A stretch of DNA of 5,340 nt from an uncultured Eubacterium sp. (GCA_946611445.1 CAMODP010000130.1:1-5340), one strand, 5' to 3'. Positions 1 to 5,340 are shown, counted from the first letter of the stretch. Numbers and translations are program-made. The notes: a model not told the origin generated them from the letters alone.

Positions 1-318
1 CGTCGTGATCCGTTCATGCTCCGCGCGCGTTGCCAGCGTCTCATCCATATTCAGCACGTCAGAGACCTCAGCCACTGTGGAAAAAAACAGCGTTTCCGGA
101 TAGCCTTCACAGATCTCCCTGCAATGCGCCACACTGCCGACAGCCGGAGGACAAGACCAGGACTTGCCGTAGCGCGGACACTCCTGTCGGCAGATCTCGC
201 GCACACGCTCCGTGAAAAGGAGCTGCGAGGTGTCGACGAAGGCATACTGGTAGATCGGCTGCGCAGTGAGGAGCTGCTCGATAGTCGGCCGATATTGTTT
301 AATTGAAGATGACGACAT
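1..318 (-). CDS. DUF2284 predicted metal-binding protein, N-terminal part (cut by window edge)
   Basis: The frame is open from the ATG at 318 to the left edge, giving 106 residues and no stop. The clearest signature is a cysteine cluster: C43 and C47, then the block YGKSWSCPPAVG at residues 50-61 with C56, followed by C66 and C70. A Cys-x3-Cys pair followed by YG-x-W-x-CPP is the hallmark I know for DUF2284 proteins, which are predicted to bind metal and have no established biochemical role. Members are usually somewhat under 200 residues, so about half is present. The start at 318 is preferred because AGGTG (329-325) sits six bases upstream. An in-frame ATG at 336 has no ribosome binding site. 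The gene has the same orientation as the rlmH unit but is separated from it by about 770 bp of structured non-coding DNA, so it is probably transcribed separately. Family assignment is fairly sure; the substrate or role is unknown. Confidence 0.85.
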   Translation of the reverse strand, partial: MSSSSIKQYRPTIEQLLTAQPIYQYAFVDTSQLLFTERVREICRQECPRYGKSWSCPPAVGSVAHCREICEGYPETLFFSTVAEVSDVLNMDETLATRAEHERITT

Positions 319-324
319 ATTAAT

Positions 325-329
325 CACCT
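325..329 (-). promoter_or_regulatory. Ribosome binding site of the DUF2284 gene
   Basis: On the minus strand AGGTG lies six bases (ATTAAT) before the ATG at 318. It decides between this start and the in-frame ATG at 336, which has only AT-rich sequence before it. Confidence 0.6.
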
Positions 330-358
330 GGTACATAGTATTTAAAAAAACATATTAT
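330..358 (+). promoter_or_regulatory. Possible plus-strand promoter in an AT-rich patch
   Basis: Positions 335-367 form a sharply AT-rich patch in GC-rich surroundings. On the plus strand TATTAT (353-358) matches the -10 consensus at five of six positions. GGTACA (330-335), 17 bases upstream, matches the -35 consensus at only three of six. A start site about seven bases downstream would fall near 365, just at the foot of the outer stem of the structured element that begins at 368. On the minus strand TATACT (369-364) and TACTAT (340-335) also resemble -10 boxes and could serve the DUF2284 gene, but neither has a good -35 partner. This is pattern matching only. Confidence 0.25.
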
Positions 359-469
359 TCAGAAGTATACGGCATTCCTGCCGGCAGGGCCGTCGGATCC
401 TCCGGTTCACTCATACCGCATCCGTAAGGGCTCTCCGTCCATCCTCTGTGCGGCATCGCTCGAACCCTC

Positions 470-492
470 GGCGTATGCCTGATGCATACGCC
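470..492. repeat. Perfect 9-bp hairpin
   Basis: GGCGTATGC (470-478) and GCATACGCC (484-492) are exact reverse complements around a 5-nt loop CTGAT. It is one of the internal helices of the structured element. Confidence 0.85.
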
Positions 493-516
493 TCCGTCTC
501 GCTCAGAATCGGGCGT

Positions 517-608
517 GGTATGCCCAGAAGGAGATGGCCCCCTCCTCTGTAGGTGGGGGGAAACCCCAAGTCTTCTCAGGAGGAGTCCAATCTCCTTCTG
601 AGCATGCC
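517..608. repeat. Long 20-pair helix with nested inner stems
   Basis: Positions 517-537 pair with 587-608 over 20 base pairs. The helix contains one T-G wobble (519/606), one mismatch (524/601) and one bulged A (589). The core AGAAGGAGAT (526-535) with ATCTCCTTCT (590-599) is perfect. Inside it CCTCCT (541-546) can pair with AGGAGG (578-583), and a GGGG-AAA-CCCC hairpin sits at 557-567. It is the longest arm within the element. Confidence 0.85.
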
Positions 609-618
609 TCCGGCGGAT

Positions 619-669
619 GCCAGGGCTGCGCAGGGGAAGATTGTCAGCAGAGCTGACGCGCAGCCCGGC
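619..669. repeat. 12-bp helix capped by a 6-bp AGA-loop hairpin
   Basis: GGGCTGCGC (623-631) pairs perfectly with GCGCAGCCC (658-666). GCC (619-621) with GGC (667-669) extends the helix across a bulged A622. Within it GTCAGC (643-648) pairs with GCTGAC (652-657) around the triloop AGA. The inner hairpin abuts the outer 3' strand directly, as expected of stacked helices. Confidence 0.85.
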
Positions 670-670
670 G

Positions 671-693
671 CAAGTCCGGCAGAGCCGGACTTG
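671..693. repeat. Perfect 10-bp hairpin with AGA triloop
   Basis: CAAGTCCGGC (671-680) and GCCGGACTTG (684-693) are exact reverse complements around AGA, the same triloop as the hairpin at 643-657 just upstream. Its 3' strand overlaps a second possible helix, 688-696 with 749-757, so the two pairings compete. Confidence 0.85.
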
Positions 694-807
694 AACTGAT
701 TCTGTCCGCACCTCGAATGACCGGATTTCCCAACGGCTGCAGGTATTCGTTCAAGTCGTCCCGCGGACCCTGCCGGCATGAATGCCGTACCCTTCATGTG
801 TAACGCA

Positions 808-823
808 CACTTCAGCTGAAGTG
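808..823. repeat. Perfect 16-bp palindrome
   Basis: CACTTCAGCTGAAGTG reads the same on both strands. It lies between the two large foldback elements, in a stretch (790-895) where I see no gene. A smaller GTGT/ACAC hairpin (798-810) overlaps it on the left. It could be a hairpin of a larger transcript or a binding site for a dimeric regulator. No T-tract follows on either strand, so it is not an intrinsic terminator. Confidence 0.6.
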
Positions 824-895
824 ATCTGAGAGCGCTGCCTTCTCAAGCGATTCAGCGATGGCAGGAAAGAACCGCCTGCCCGCCTTCAATACACA

Positions 896-1059
896 GCCGG
901 GGCGGGGCAAGGGATCTCCAATGGGGACGCATTCAGCGAGTACGTGCCCGAGACCGGTCGAATCTTAGATGACCGGGCAGGACTGACCGGTCATCTTAGA
1001 TGAGCAGGCTCGGGTCGGCGGAGCAGCGGACACATGGAGATCCCTTGTACCGCCCCGGC
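896..1059. repeat. Long foldback (inverted repeat) element with nested stems
   Basis: The 25-nt arms 896-920 and 1035-1059 are reverse complements except for G906-A1049 and G907-T1048, the latter a wobble on the plus strand. Nested inside are CCCGAG (947-952) with CTCGGG (1009-1014) and a 15-position stem 962-976/987-1001 with a single T-T mismatch and a 10-nt loop. The inner part also reads as an imperfect direct repeat: GACCGGTC followed by ATCTTAGATGA occurs at 952-972 and again at 985-1003. The element ends 27 bp beyond the rlmH stop. There is no T-run directly after either arm, so a plain intrinsic terminator is unlikely. A miniature foldback element or structured RNA domain fits better. 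Confidence 0.8.
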
Positions 1060-1086
1060 GTCCGTCCGAAAAAAGCCCCCCAACCC

Positions 1087-1566
1087 CTACTTGTGATACG
1101 GCTCCCCCGCATTGATGCGGAACGCCCGATATATCTGCTCCAGCAGGATCACCCGCATCAGCTGGTGCGGAAATGTCATGTGCGAAAAGCTCAGCGCGTA
1201 ATCTGACCGCCGCCTCACCTCTTCCGACAATCCGGTGGAACCGCCGATCACAAATATGATGTGGCTCTTCCCTTCTGTCATCCATCTCTGCAGCGTCCCG
1301 GCAAAGCCTTCTGAATCCGGCATTTTCCCGCCAATCTCGCAGGTGACGACCCATGCTTTTTCCGGGATCATTTTCAGCAGGCGCTGTCCCTCCCGTTCCC
1401 GCAGTTCTGTCTCCTCTGCTTCAGAGGCCTTATCCGGAATGCGCTCATCCGCAGTCTCCAGGATCTCCGGCCTGCAGTAGCGGGTCAGCCGCTTTGTGTA
1501 TTCGCGCACTGCGTCTGTCAGATATTTCTCTTTGAGCCTGCCCACGCAGGCAATGGATATCTTCAT
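1087..1566 (-). CDS. rlmH: 23S rRNA (pseudouridine1915-N3)-methyltransferase RlmH
   Basis: This complete 159-residue protein has the standard length for RlmH, a SPOUT-superfamily enzyme that uses S-adenosylmethionine to methylate N3 of pseudouridine 1915 in helix 69 of 23S rRNA, acting on assembled 70S ribosomes. The N-terminus MKISIACVGRLKEKYL is typical. Residues 105-113 (FVIGGSTGL) form the cofactor-binding loop of the trefoil knot. The C-terminal block from residue 128 carries SHMTFPHQLMR, EQIYRAFRI and the terminal GEPYHK, which are nearly invariant in the family. The start at 1566 is supported by GGAG (1575-1572) five bases upstream. The stop is TAG. It is the last gene of the minus-strand unit, 190 bp after the zinc-ribbon gene, with a hairpin in the spacer. 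A T6 run (1074-1069) follows the stop but I find no proper stem before it. Confidence 0.97.
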   Translation of the reverse strand: MKISIACVGRLKEKYLTDAVREYTKRLTRYCRPEILETADERIPDKASEAEETELREREGQRLLKMIPEKAWVVTCEIGGKMPDSEGFAGTLQRWMTEGKSHIIFVIGGSTGLSEEVRRRSDYALSFSHMTFPHQLMRVILLEQIYRAFRINAGEPYHK

Positions 1567-1571
1567 ACATT

Positions 1572-1575
1572 CTCC
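1572..1575 (-). promoter_or_regulatory. Ribosome binding site of rlmH
   Basis: GGAG on the minus strand lies five bases before the ATG at 1566. A second ATG (1570-1568) between the two is out of frame and leads nowhere obvious. Confidence 0.6.
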
Positions 1576-1587
1576 GTGACTGCAAGA

Positions 1588-1627
1588 AGACCGCCTCTGA
1601 TCCGGTGAGGGGGATCTCCGGCGGTCT
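1588..1627 (-). terminator. Two-tier hairpin before rlmH, possible weak terminator or attenuator
   Basis: AGACCGCC (1588-1595) and GGCGGTCT (1620-1627) are perfect complements. GATCC (1599-1603) and GGATC (1612-1616) form a second stem above a 3-by-3 internal loop, leaving an 8-nt apical loop. In the direction of the genes the stem is followed by TCTTGC, so the tract TCTTCTTGC overlapping the stem end is only a weak U-run. The hairpin ends about 12 nt before the rlmH ribosome binding site. It could therefore lower readthrough from the upstream genes or shape rlmH translation. A second stem, TCATGCC (1667-1673) with GGCATGA (1683-1689), lies further upstream in the same spacer. Confidence 0.4.
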
Positions 1628-1756
1628 CATGCATTTTCCCGTTTCGGTGTTTCGGTTACTGCTTCATCATGCCCGTATCTCAGGCATGAATACGTCACTG
1701 CATTTCCCGGCATCCGGCAGACTGCTCCGGCTTATCATTCCGGATTTCCTGCAGTT

Positions 1757-3259
1757 TCATCCCACGGCCACCTCTTCTGCAGGAGCGGCGTTCTGCTGCG
1801 CGGCAGGATCCGTCTGGGCGGGTGTGCTGTTCGGATCAGTTGCCGGCTGCGCCGCGGGATCTGTTGTCGGCTGTGCCGCAGGATCTGTTGTCGGCTGCGC
1901 CGCGGGATCTGTTGTCGGCTGTGCCGCGGGATCTGTTGTCGGCTGCGCCGCGGGATCCGCAGCCGGATCTGCCGCAGGATCGGTCCCTTCTTCCGGCGTC
2001 TCCGGTTCCTCTGTGGGTTCAGCGACCGGGAAATAATATGTCACGGGTTCCGGCGTAGGCGTCGGGGTAGGCGTGACGACAGAGTATACATAGGTAGCCG
2101 ACACGACGCGGCCCATTTTGCCCTGGCTGCTGGCCAGCACGGCATAGAACACGTGCTCGCCGACACGCATATCGACAGGCTCTGTATAGATGGTGCTCTT
2201 TTCGGTCGGTTTGCTGTCAAAGGAGTAATAGCAGGTATAGCCGTCCGGCACATCTACCGTGATTACAGGTGTCGTTACGGAGATATTGACGCCGCCGGTT
2301 GTCGTTTCCTGAATGCTGCCCTTGGCAACCAGCATCTTCCGGTATGTGCCGGAAGCCGGCGTGATCTCGGGAGCCGGCGGCTTATCCAGCGTAATCTCAT
2401 ACGAAGCGGAGGACACATCGCTGGAGACGCCCGTCTTCGCGATGAGCATAGCGCGCAGCGTCGTTTTTCCCTCTTTCAGTTTCAGGGGATCTTTGTACAG
2501 CTTCGATTTTTCATTCGGCGTAGTGCCGTCCGTCGTGTAATAAATGTCGCCTTCCGCCTCAGATGTGATGCTGACGGTCAGCAGCTTGTCATAGGTGCCG
2601 CTCTCGGGCTCTATGACAGGCGCCTGCGGCATATAATCAGCGTATTTCTTCAGAATGCTGTCGATCTTGCATTTTTCGAGGCGGTCGTTGATCTTCTGCG
2701 GGGTGCCTGCGGCATCATACGCGCTGAAAAGGAGGTCATAGGCCTCGGCATCTTTTGAATTGTTTTCAATCAGTTTTTCCAGAATGCCGACAGCGTCTTC
2801 ATACTGCCCGCCGTCGAAATAAATGCGGGCCATAAGGAGCTTTGCGTCGCGGCTTTCGTCGCTCAGGGCGGCGGCTTTCTTGGCGTATTCCAGCGCAATG
2901 TCCGCATTGCCGTCCTCGTAGGCGACCTGCGCCATCTGCAGCTGGTAATCATATGAATTTGTCATGCGGCTGTAGGCCATGACGACCAGGCCGGCGATGA
3001 CAAAGGCAGAAGCGGCCACAATCAGCACTGCGACCAGTATGATCCGCCGCCGGCGGGCCTTCCGCTTCTTTTCCAGGGAGAGCAGATACTGGCGTTCTTC
3101 TTCTTTTTTCTTTTCTGCTTCCCGCTGGAGACGCTCGGATTCAGCCATCCGGCTCTCAATTGTCTCAAAATTGGGAACCAGCTGAACCTCCTGACCGCAC
3201 TTTGGACAGAAAAGCTCATTATCTTCAAATTGCTCTCCGCAGTTGGTGCAGATCCGCAT
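1757..3259 (-). CDS. Membrane-anchored zinc-ribbon/TPR protein with two chitobiase-C-like domains and a Pro-rich repeat tail
   Basis: This 500-residue protein is of unknown function with a clear modular layout. Residues 4-21 form a zinc ribbon with C4-x2-C7 and C18-x2-C21. Residues 36-72 are highly charged and probably helical, ending in KKRKARRRR. Residues 73-95 are one hydrophobic membrane segment. The basic flank predicts the ribbon inside the cell and the rest outside. Residues 103-195 look like two or three TPR-type helical repeats (for example YEDGNADIALEYAKKAA and YFDGGQYEDAVGILEKL). Residues 213-290 and 296-393 resemble the CHB_HEX_C_1 fold: PVIEPESGTY, IYYTTDGTTP and ATYVYS are typical pieces. 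A TPTPTPTP linker leads to a tail of DPAAQPTT repeats (about 427-475). I see no LPXTG sorting signal. The ATG overlaps the ftsK stop by one base (TGATG), with GGAGG seven bases upstream, so it is probably coupled to ftsK. A role in the envelope is inference only. Confidence 0.93.
   Translation of the reverse strand: MRICTNCGEQFEDNELFCPKCGQEVQLVPNFETIESRMAESERLQREAEKKKEEERQYLLSLEKKRKARRRRIILVAVLIVAASAFVIAGLVVMAYSRMTNSYDYQLQMAQVAYEDGNADIALEYAKKAAALSDESRDAKLLMARIYFDGGQYEDAVGILEKLIENNSKDAEAYDLLFSAYDAAGTPQKINDRLEKCKIDSILKKYADYMPQAPVIEPESGTYDKLLTVSITSEAEGDIYYTTDGTTPNEKSKLYKDPLKLKEGKTTLRAMLIAKTGVSSDVSSASYEITLDKPPAPEITPASGTYRKMLVAKGSIQETTTGGVNISVTTPVITVDVPDGYTCYYSFDSKPTEKSTIYTEPVDMRVGEHVFYAVLASSQGKMGRVVSATYVYSVVTPTPTPTPEPVTYYFPVAEPTEEPETPEEGTDPAADPAADPAAQPTTDPAAQPTTDPAAQPTTDPAAQPTTDPAAQPATDPNSTPAQTDPAAQQNAAPAEEVAVG
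1845..1964 (-). repeat. 24-bp in-frame tandem repeat encoding DPAAQPTT
   Basis: Four complete 24-bp units occupy 1845-1868, 1869-1892, 1893-1916 and 1917-1940. A fifth (1941-1964) matches for its first 16 bases and then diverges. Each codes for eight residues of the Pro/Thr/Ala-rich tail. Units 1, 3 and 5 begin GGCTGCGCC while units 2 and 4 begin GGCTGTGCC, so the array alternates as if a 48-bp pair had been duplicated. Because the unit is a multiple of three, gain or loss of copies would change tail length without breaking the frame. Confidence 0.9.
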
Positions 3260-5340
3260 CAGTTTTCCTCCAGGTAGTTCTCAAATTGCTCCATGCTCAT
3301 CAGGATGCGGCGTGGTTTTGTGCCTTCTTCTTCTCCCACCACGCCGGCGTCGCACAGCTGGTCCATGATCCGTGCGGCTCTGTTGAAGCCGATCCGGAAG
3401 GCCCTCTGCAGCATGCCGATGGAGGCTTTGTCTTTCTCAATTATAAGTTTGCCTGCGTCGGCAAAGTAAGCGTCCAGATCAGAGGCAGAGCTGTCTCCGG
3501 ATACACTCTCGGCGGCAGCCATGTTGTTCAGCTTTTCCTCCAGTGCGCTGTCATAGGGCTGCGCCTCATGATGTTCTTTCAGGAAATCGACTACGCCCTG
3601 GATCTCTTCATCGGAGACATAAGCGCACTGCACGCGCGCCGGCTTCTGGTAGCCCTGCGGGTAGAACAGCATGTCGCCCTTGCCCAGAAGCTTTTCCGCG
3701 CCGTTCATATCCAGAATTGTCCTGGAATCTACGCCGGATGTCACGGAAAGGGCGATACGGGAAGGCATGTTAGCCTTAATCAGACCTGTGATGACGTCAA
3801 CGGAGGGCCTCTGTGTCGCGATGATCAGATGGAGACCGGCCGCACGCGCGAGCTGCGCCAGACGGACAATTGCGTCCTCAGCCTCATTCTTCGCCACCAT
3901 CATCAGGTCAGCCAGCTCGTCTACTATGATGACGATCCGCGCCATCTTTGCGGGTTTGCTGCCCTCTTCGGGCTCCGGCATGGCATCGATGCGCGCATTG
4001 TATCCCGCAAGATCACGCACACCCATCTCCGCAAACCGCTGATAGCGGTCTGTCATCTCGGAAACGGCCCAGTTCAGGGCGCCGGTCGCCTTCTTGGGAT
4101 CCGTGACCACCGGGATAAACAGATGCGGGATGCCGTTGTACACGGACAGTTCCACGACCTTCGGGTCTATCATGATGAACTTCACTTCGTCCGGCGAAGC
4201 CTTGTACAGGATGCTCATGATCAGGGCATTGATACATACTGATTTACCGGATCCGGTGGCACCTGCGATCAGCAGATGCGGCATTTTCGCGATGTCGGCG
4301 ATGACCGGCTGTCCGGCGATATCCTTGCCGACGGCAAAAGCCAGCTTTGATTTCTGTTTTTCGAAAGCCTGCGTCTCCAGCAGATCGCGGAGCATTACCG
4401 TCAGATTGGTTTTGTTCGGAACCTCGATGCCGATTGCGGCTTTGCCGGGAATCGGGGCTTCGATGCGGATGTCAGCGGCCGCAAGATTCAGCTTAATATC
4501 GTCGGAAAGGCTCAGGATCTTGCTGACCTTGACGCCCATCTGCGGGGTCAGTTCATAGCGGGTCACAGTCGGACCGCAGCTGATGTGGTTGATGGTCACT
4601 TCCACGCCGAAGGTATGCAGTGTCTGCTGCAGCAGATCGGCCGTCTCCTGCAGATATTCACGGGAATCTCCCGCCTGGTTGGCGGTGGATGCCTTCAGCA
4701 GGGACAGCGGCGGAAATACATATGCAGCCGTGTCGGCCTTGTCCTGTTTCTCTGTTTTTCCTGCGGCAAAATCCTGAATGTCGGATTTCGCGGCCTTCTC
4801 AGCCTTTCCGGCAGTTCTGGCGGGACGGACAGGATTCTCAGCGCGGCCGAGGTTCCCGCCGGCCTGCGTCTGCGGCGCAGATTCAGCTGCGTCATCCGCA
4901 AAAATGCCGTCAATGACAGGCTTGCCGGCTGCCGGCTGTGCATTTTCCAGCGCCTGCATGTCATCCGGATATGCCCAGCCGTCTTTCGGGAAGGCTTCCT
5001 GCTGTCTGCTTTTGCCGGAATCGGGTTTCCTGCCGGTTTTCTTCTTAGAAGCAGCGCTGGCGGTTTTCCGGCTCTCCGCCGGATCGCCCGCTCCGGAAAA
5101 GGCGTCTGACGGGTTCATATTCCCGTCCGGAATGATTCCGGTGGACAGTGCATCAGAGGCGGATCCTCCTGCAGTCATAGTATCATCATATACAGATCCG
5201 GCTGCACCGGAGGCATCGCTCAGCGTCACGATCTGGAGCGGCCTTGGCTCTGTCACAGTCCGTGTCTGCACTGTTGCGGCAGCAATCTGACCTGTTCTGC
5301 CCTGTCTGCGCTCCGCTTCGTGCTCCTTCTGCAGGCGCTT
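3259..5340 (-). CDS. ftsK: DNA translocase FtsK/SpoIIIE (N-terminal part outside window)
   Basis: The frame is open through the right edge, so at least 693 residues are visible and the start lies beyond 5340. A GTG at 5271 is in frame but is not needed as a start. Numbering from that codon, residues 1-180 are a low-complexity Ala/Ser/Gly/Lys linker. YVFPPLSLL at 184-192 opens the motor. The alpha domain covers about 204-300, and the RecA-like beta domain holds the Walker A GATGSGKS (337-344), Walker B IVIIVDE (446-452) and ATQRPS (485-490). About 606-665 is the winged-helix gamma domain (GFNRAARIMDQL), which in this family reads the polar sequences that orient translocation. Known members are hexameric ATP-driven pumps that move chromosomal DNA through the division septum or into the spore. 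The membrane segments expected at the N-terminus are not in view, so FtsK, SpoIIIE and the soluble SftA cannot be separated. It is the first visible gene of the unit and overlaps the next by one base. Confidence 0.97.
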   Translation of the reverse strand, partial: KRLQKEHEAERRQGRTGQIAAATVQTRTVTEPRPLQIVTLSDASGAAGSVYDDTMTAGGSASDALSTGIIPDGNMNPSDAFSGAGDPAESRKTASAASKKKTGRKPDSGKSRQQEAFPKDGWAYPDDMQALENAQPAAGKPVIDGIFADDAAESAPQTQAGGNLGRAENPVRPARTAGKAEKAAKSDIQDFAAGKTEKQDKADTAAYVFPPLSLLKASTANQAGDSREYLQETADLLQQTLHTFGVEVTINHISCGPTVTRYELTPQMGVKVSKILSLSDDIKLNLAAADIRIEAPIPGKAAIGIEVPNKTNLTVMLRDLLETQAFEKQKSKLAFAVGKDIAGQPVIADIAKMPHLLIAGATGSGKSVCINALIMSILYKASPDEVKFIMIDPKVVELSVYNGIPHLFIPVVTDPKKATGALNWAVSEMTDRYQRFAEMGVRDLAGYNARIDAMPEPEEGSKPAKMARIVIIVDELADLMMVAKNEAEDAIVRLAQLARAAGLHLIIATQRPSVDVITGLIKANMPSRIALSVTSGVDSRTILDMNGAEKLLGKGDMLFYPQGYQKPARVQCAYVSDEEIQGVVDFLKEHHEAQPYDSALEEKLNNMAAAESVSGDSSASDLDAYFADAGKLIIEKDKASIGMLQRAFRIGFNRAARIMDQLCDAGVVGEEEGTKPRRILMSMEQFENYLEEN
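3267..3271 (-). promoter_or_regulatory. Ribosome binding site of the zinc-ribbon gene, inside the ftsK 3' end
   Basis: GGAGG on the minus strand lies seven bases before the ATG at 3259 and within the last codons of ftsK. Together with the TGATG overlap it points to translational coupling. Confidence 0.65.

Larger units (their letters stand above)
368..789. ncRNA. Candidate large structured RNA or foldback element, family not recognised
   Basis: This gene-free stretch can fold into a compact multi-helix structure. The outer stem pairs 368-389 with 768-789 (21 of 22 positions; the only mismatch is C378 with T779) and continues with 390-392 against 764-766 past a bulged A767. Inside it lie GGTTC 404-408 with GAACC 462-466, a perfect 9-bp hairpin at 470-492, a 20-pair helix 517-537/587-608, a 12-bp helix 619-631/658-669 capped by a 6-bp hairpin, a 10-bp hairpin 671-693, and 714-722 with 742-749. 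Such density of long helices is not expected of coding or random DNA. Strand is uncertain. Imperfect pairs such as T519-G606 and T393-G763 are wobbles only if the plus strand is transcribed, whereas C524-A601 is a wobble only on the minus strand. I see no match to RNase P, tmRNA, SRP, 6S, T-box or the common riboswitches. It could be a large RNA of unknown class or a dispersed non-autonomous element. No intrinsic terminator is evident on either side. Confidence 0.45.

Noticed and set aside
16..306. A 96-codon plus-strand reading frame at the left edge
   Set aside because: It lies opposite the DUF2284 coding frame, which has clear family motifs and a ribosome binding site.
355..711. A 118-codon minus-strand reading frame across the structured region
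   Set aside because: It reads straight through both arms of several perfect hairpins, is very rich in Arg/Pro/Ser/Gly with no domain I recognise, and is best explained as an accident of GC-rich repeats.
368..789. A group II intron, RNase P RNA, tmRNA or T-box leader
   Set aside because: I could not find domain V or the GUGYG boundary of a group II intron, the GAGGAAAGUCC core of RNase P, a tmRNA tag frame, or the T-box GGGUGGNACC sequence on either strand.
1069..1087. A G-rich tract followed by T6 just after the rlmH stop as an intrinsic terminator
   Set aside because: Only a 4-bp AGCC/GGCT pairing with a long loop can be drawn before the T-run, which is too weak for a confident call.
1076..1108. 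A G-quadruplex on the minus strand
   Set aside because: There are three G-tracts (GGGGG, GGGG, GGGGGG) but one loop is about 16 nt and the fourth tract must come from splitting the last, so it does not fit the usual pattern.
1605..2036. A plus-strand frame with a Gly/Cys/Ala/Ser/Val repeat
   Set aside because: The repeat is the antisense reading of the 24-bp tandem array in the zinc-ribbon gene.
3160..4242. A 360-codon plus-strand frame
   Set aside because: It is antisense to the conserved ftsK motor domain and shows no family features; long antisense frames are common opposite GC-rich genes.

Overview
The window looks like a piece of chromosome from a fairly GC-rich member of the Firmicutes, most likely class Clostridia and possibly Lachnospiraceae. 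This is inferred from the gene set (an FtsK/SpoIIIE translocase, a membrane-anchored zinc-ribbon protein with chitobiase C-terminal-like repeats, an RlmH of the Gram-positive type and a DUF2284 protein), the strong GGAG-type ribosome binding sites and the short gene spacing. No species can be named from the sequence.

All four recognisable protein genes lie on the minus strand, so the reading order runs from right to left. From 5340 to 3259 is an ftsK/spoIIIE-type DNA translocase gene. Its start lies beyond the right edge. Its stop codon overlaps by one base (TGATG) the start of a 500-codon gene (3259-1757). That gene encodes a zinc-ribbon, one membrane segment, TPR-like helices, two chitobiase-C-like beta domains and a Pro/Thr/Ala-rich tail built from a 24-bp tandem repeat. 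After a 190-bp spacer holding a two-tier hairpin comes rlmH (1566-1087), the methyltransferase for pseudouridine 1915 of 23S rRNA. The three genes look like a housekeeping unit (chromosome segregation, envelope, ribosome maturation). The first two are clearly translationally coupled. rlmH may be partly uncoupled by the hairpin.

At the left edge (318-1) is the N-terminal 106 residues of a DUF2284 predicted metal-binding protein, whose C-terminal part lies outside the window.

The unusual part is the roughly 770-bp stretch between rlmH and the DUF2284 gene. It has no convincing protein gene but is packed with long, nearly perfect inverted repeats. One set (368-789) is closed by an outer stem with 21 of 22 positions paired. 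It encloses at least five further strong helices, including a 20-pair helix and two hairpins that share an AGA triloop. A second element (896-1059) is a separate foldback with 25-nt arms and two more nested stems. This pattern suggests a large structured RNA, or a dispersed foldback element, that I cannot assign to a known family. It is the best candidate in the window for something undescribed.
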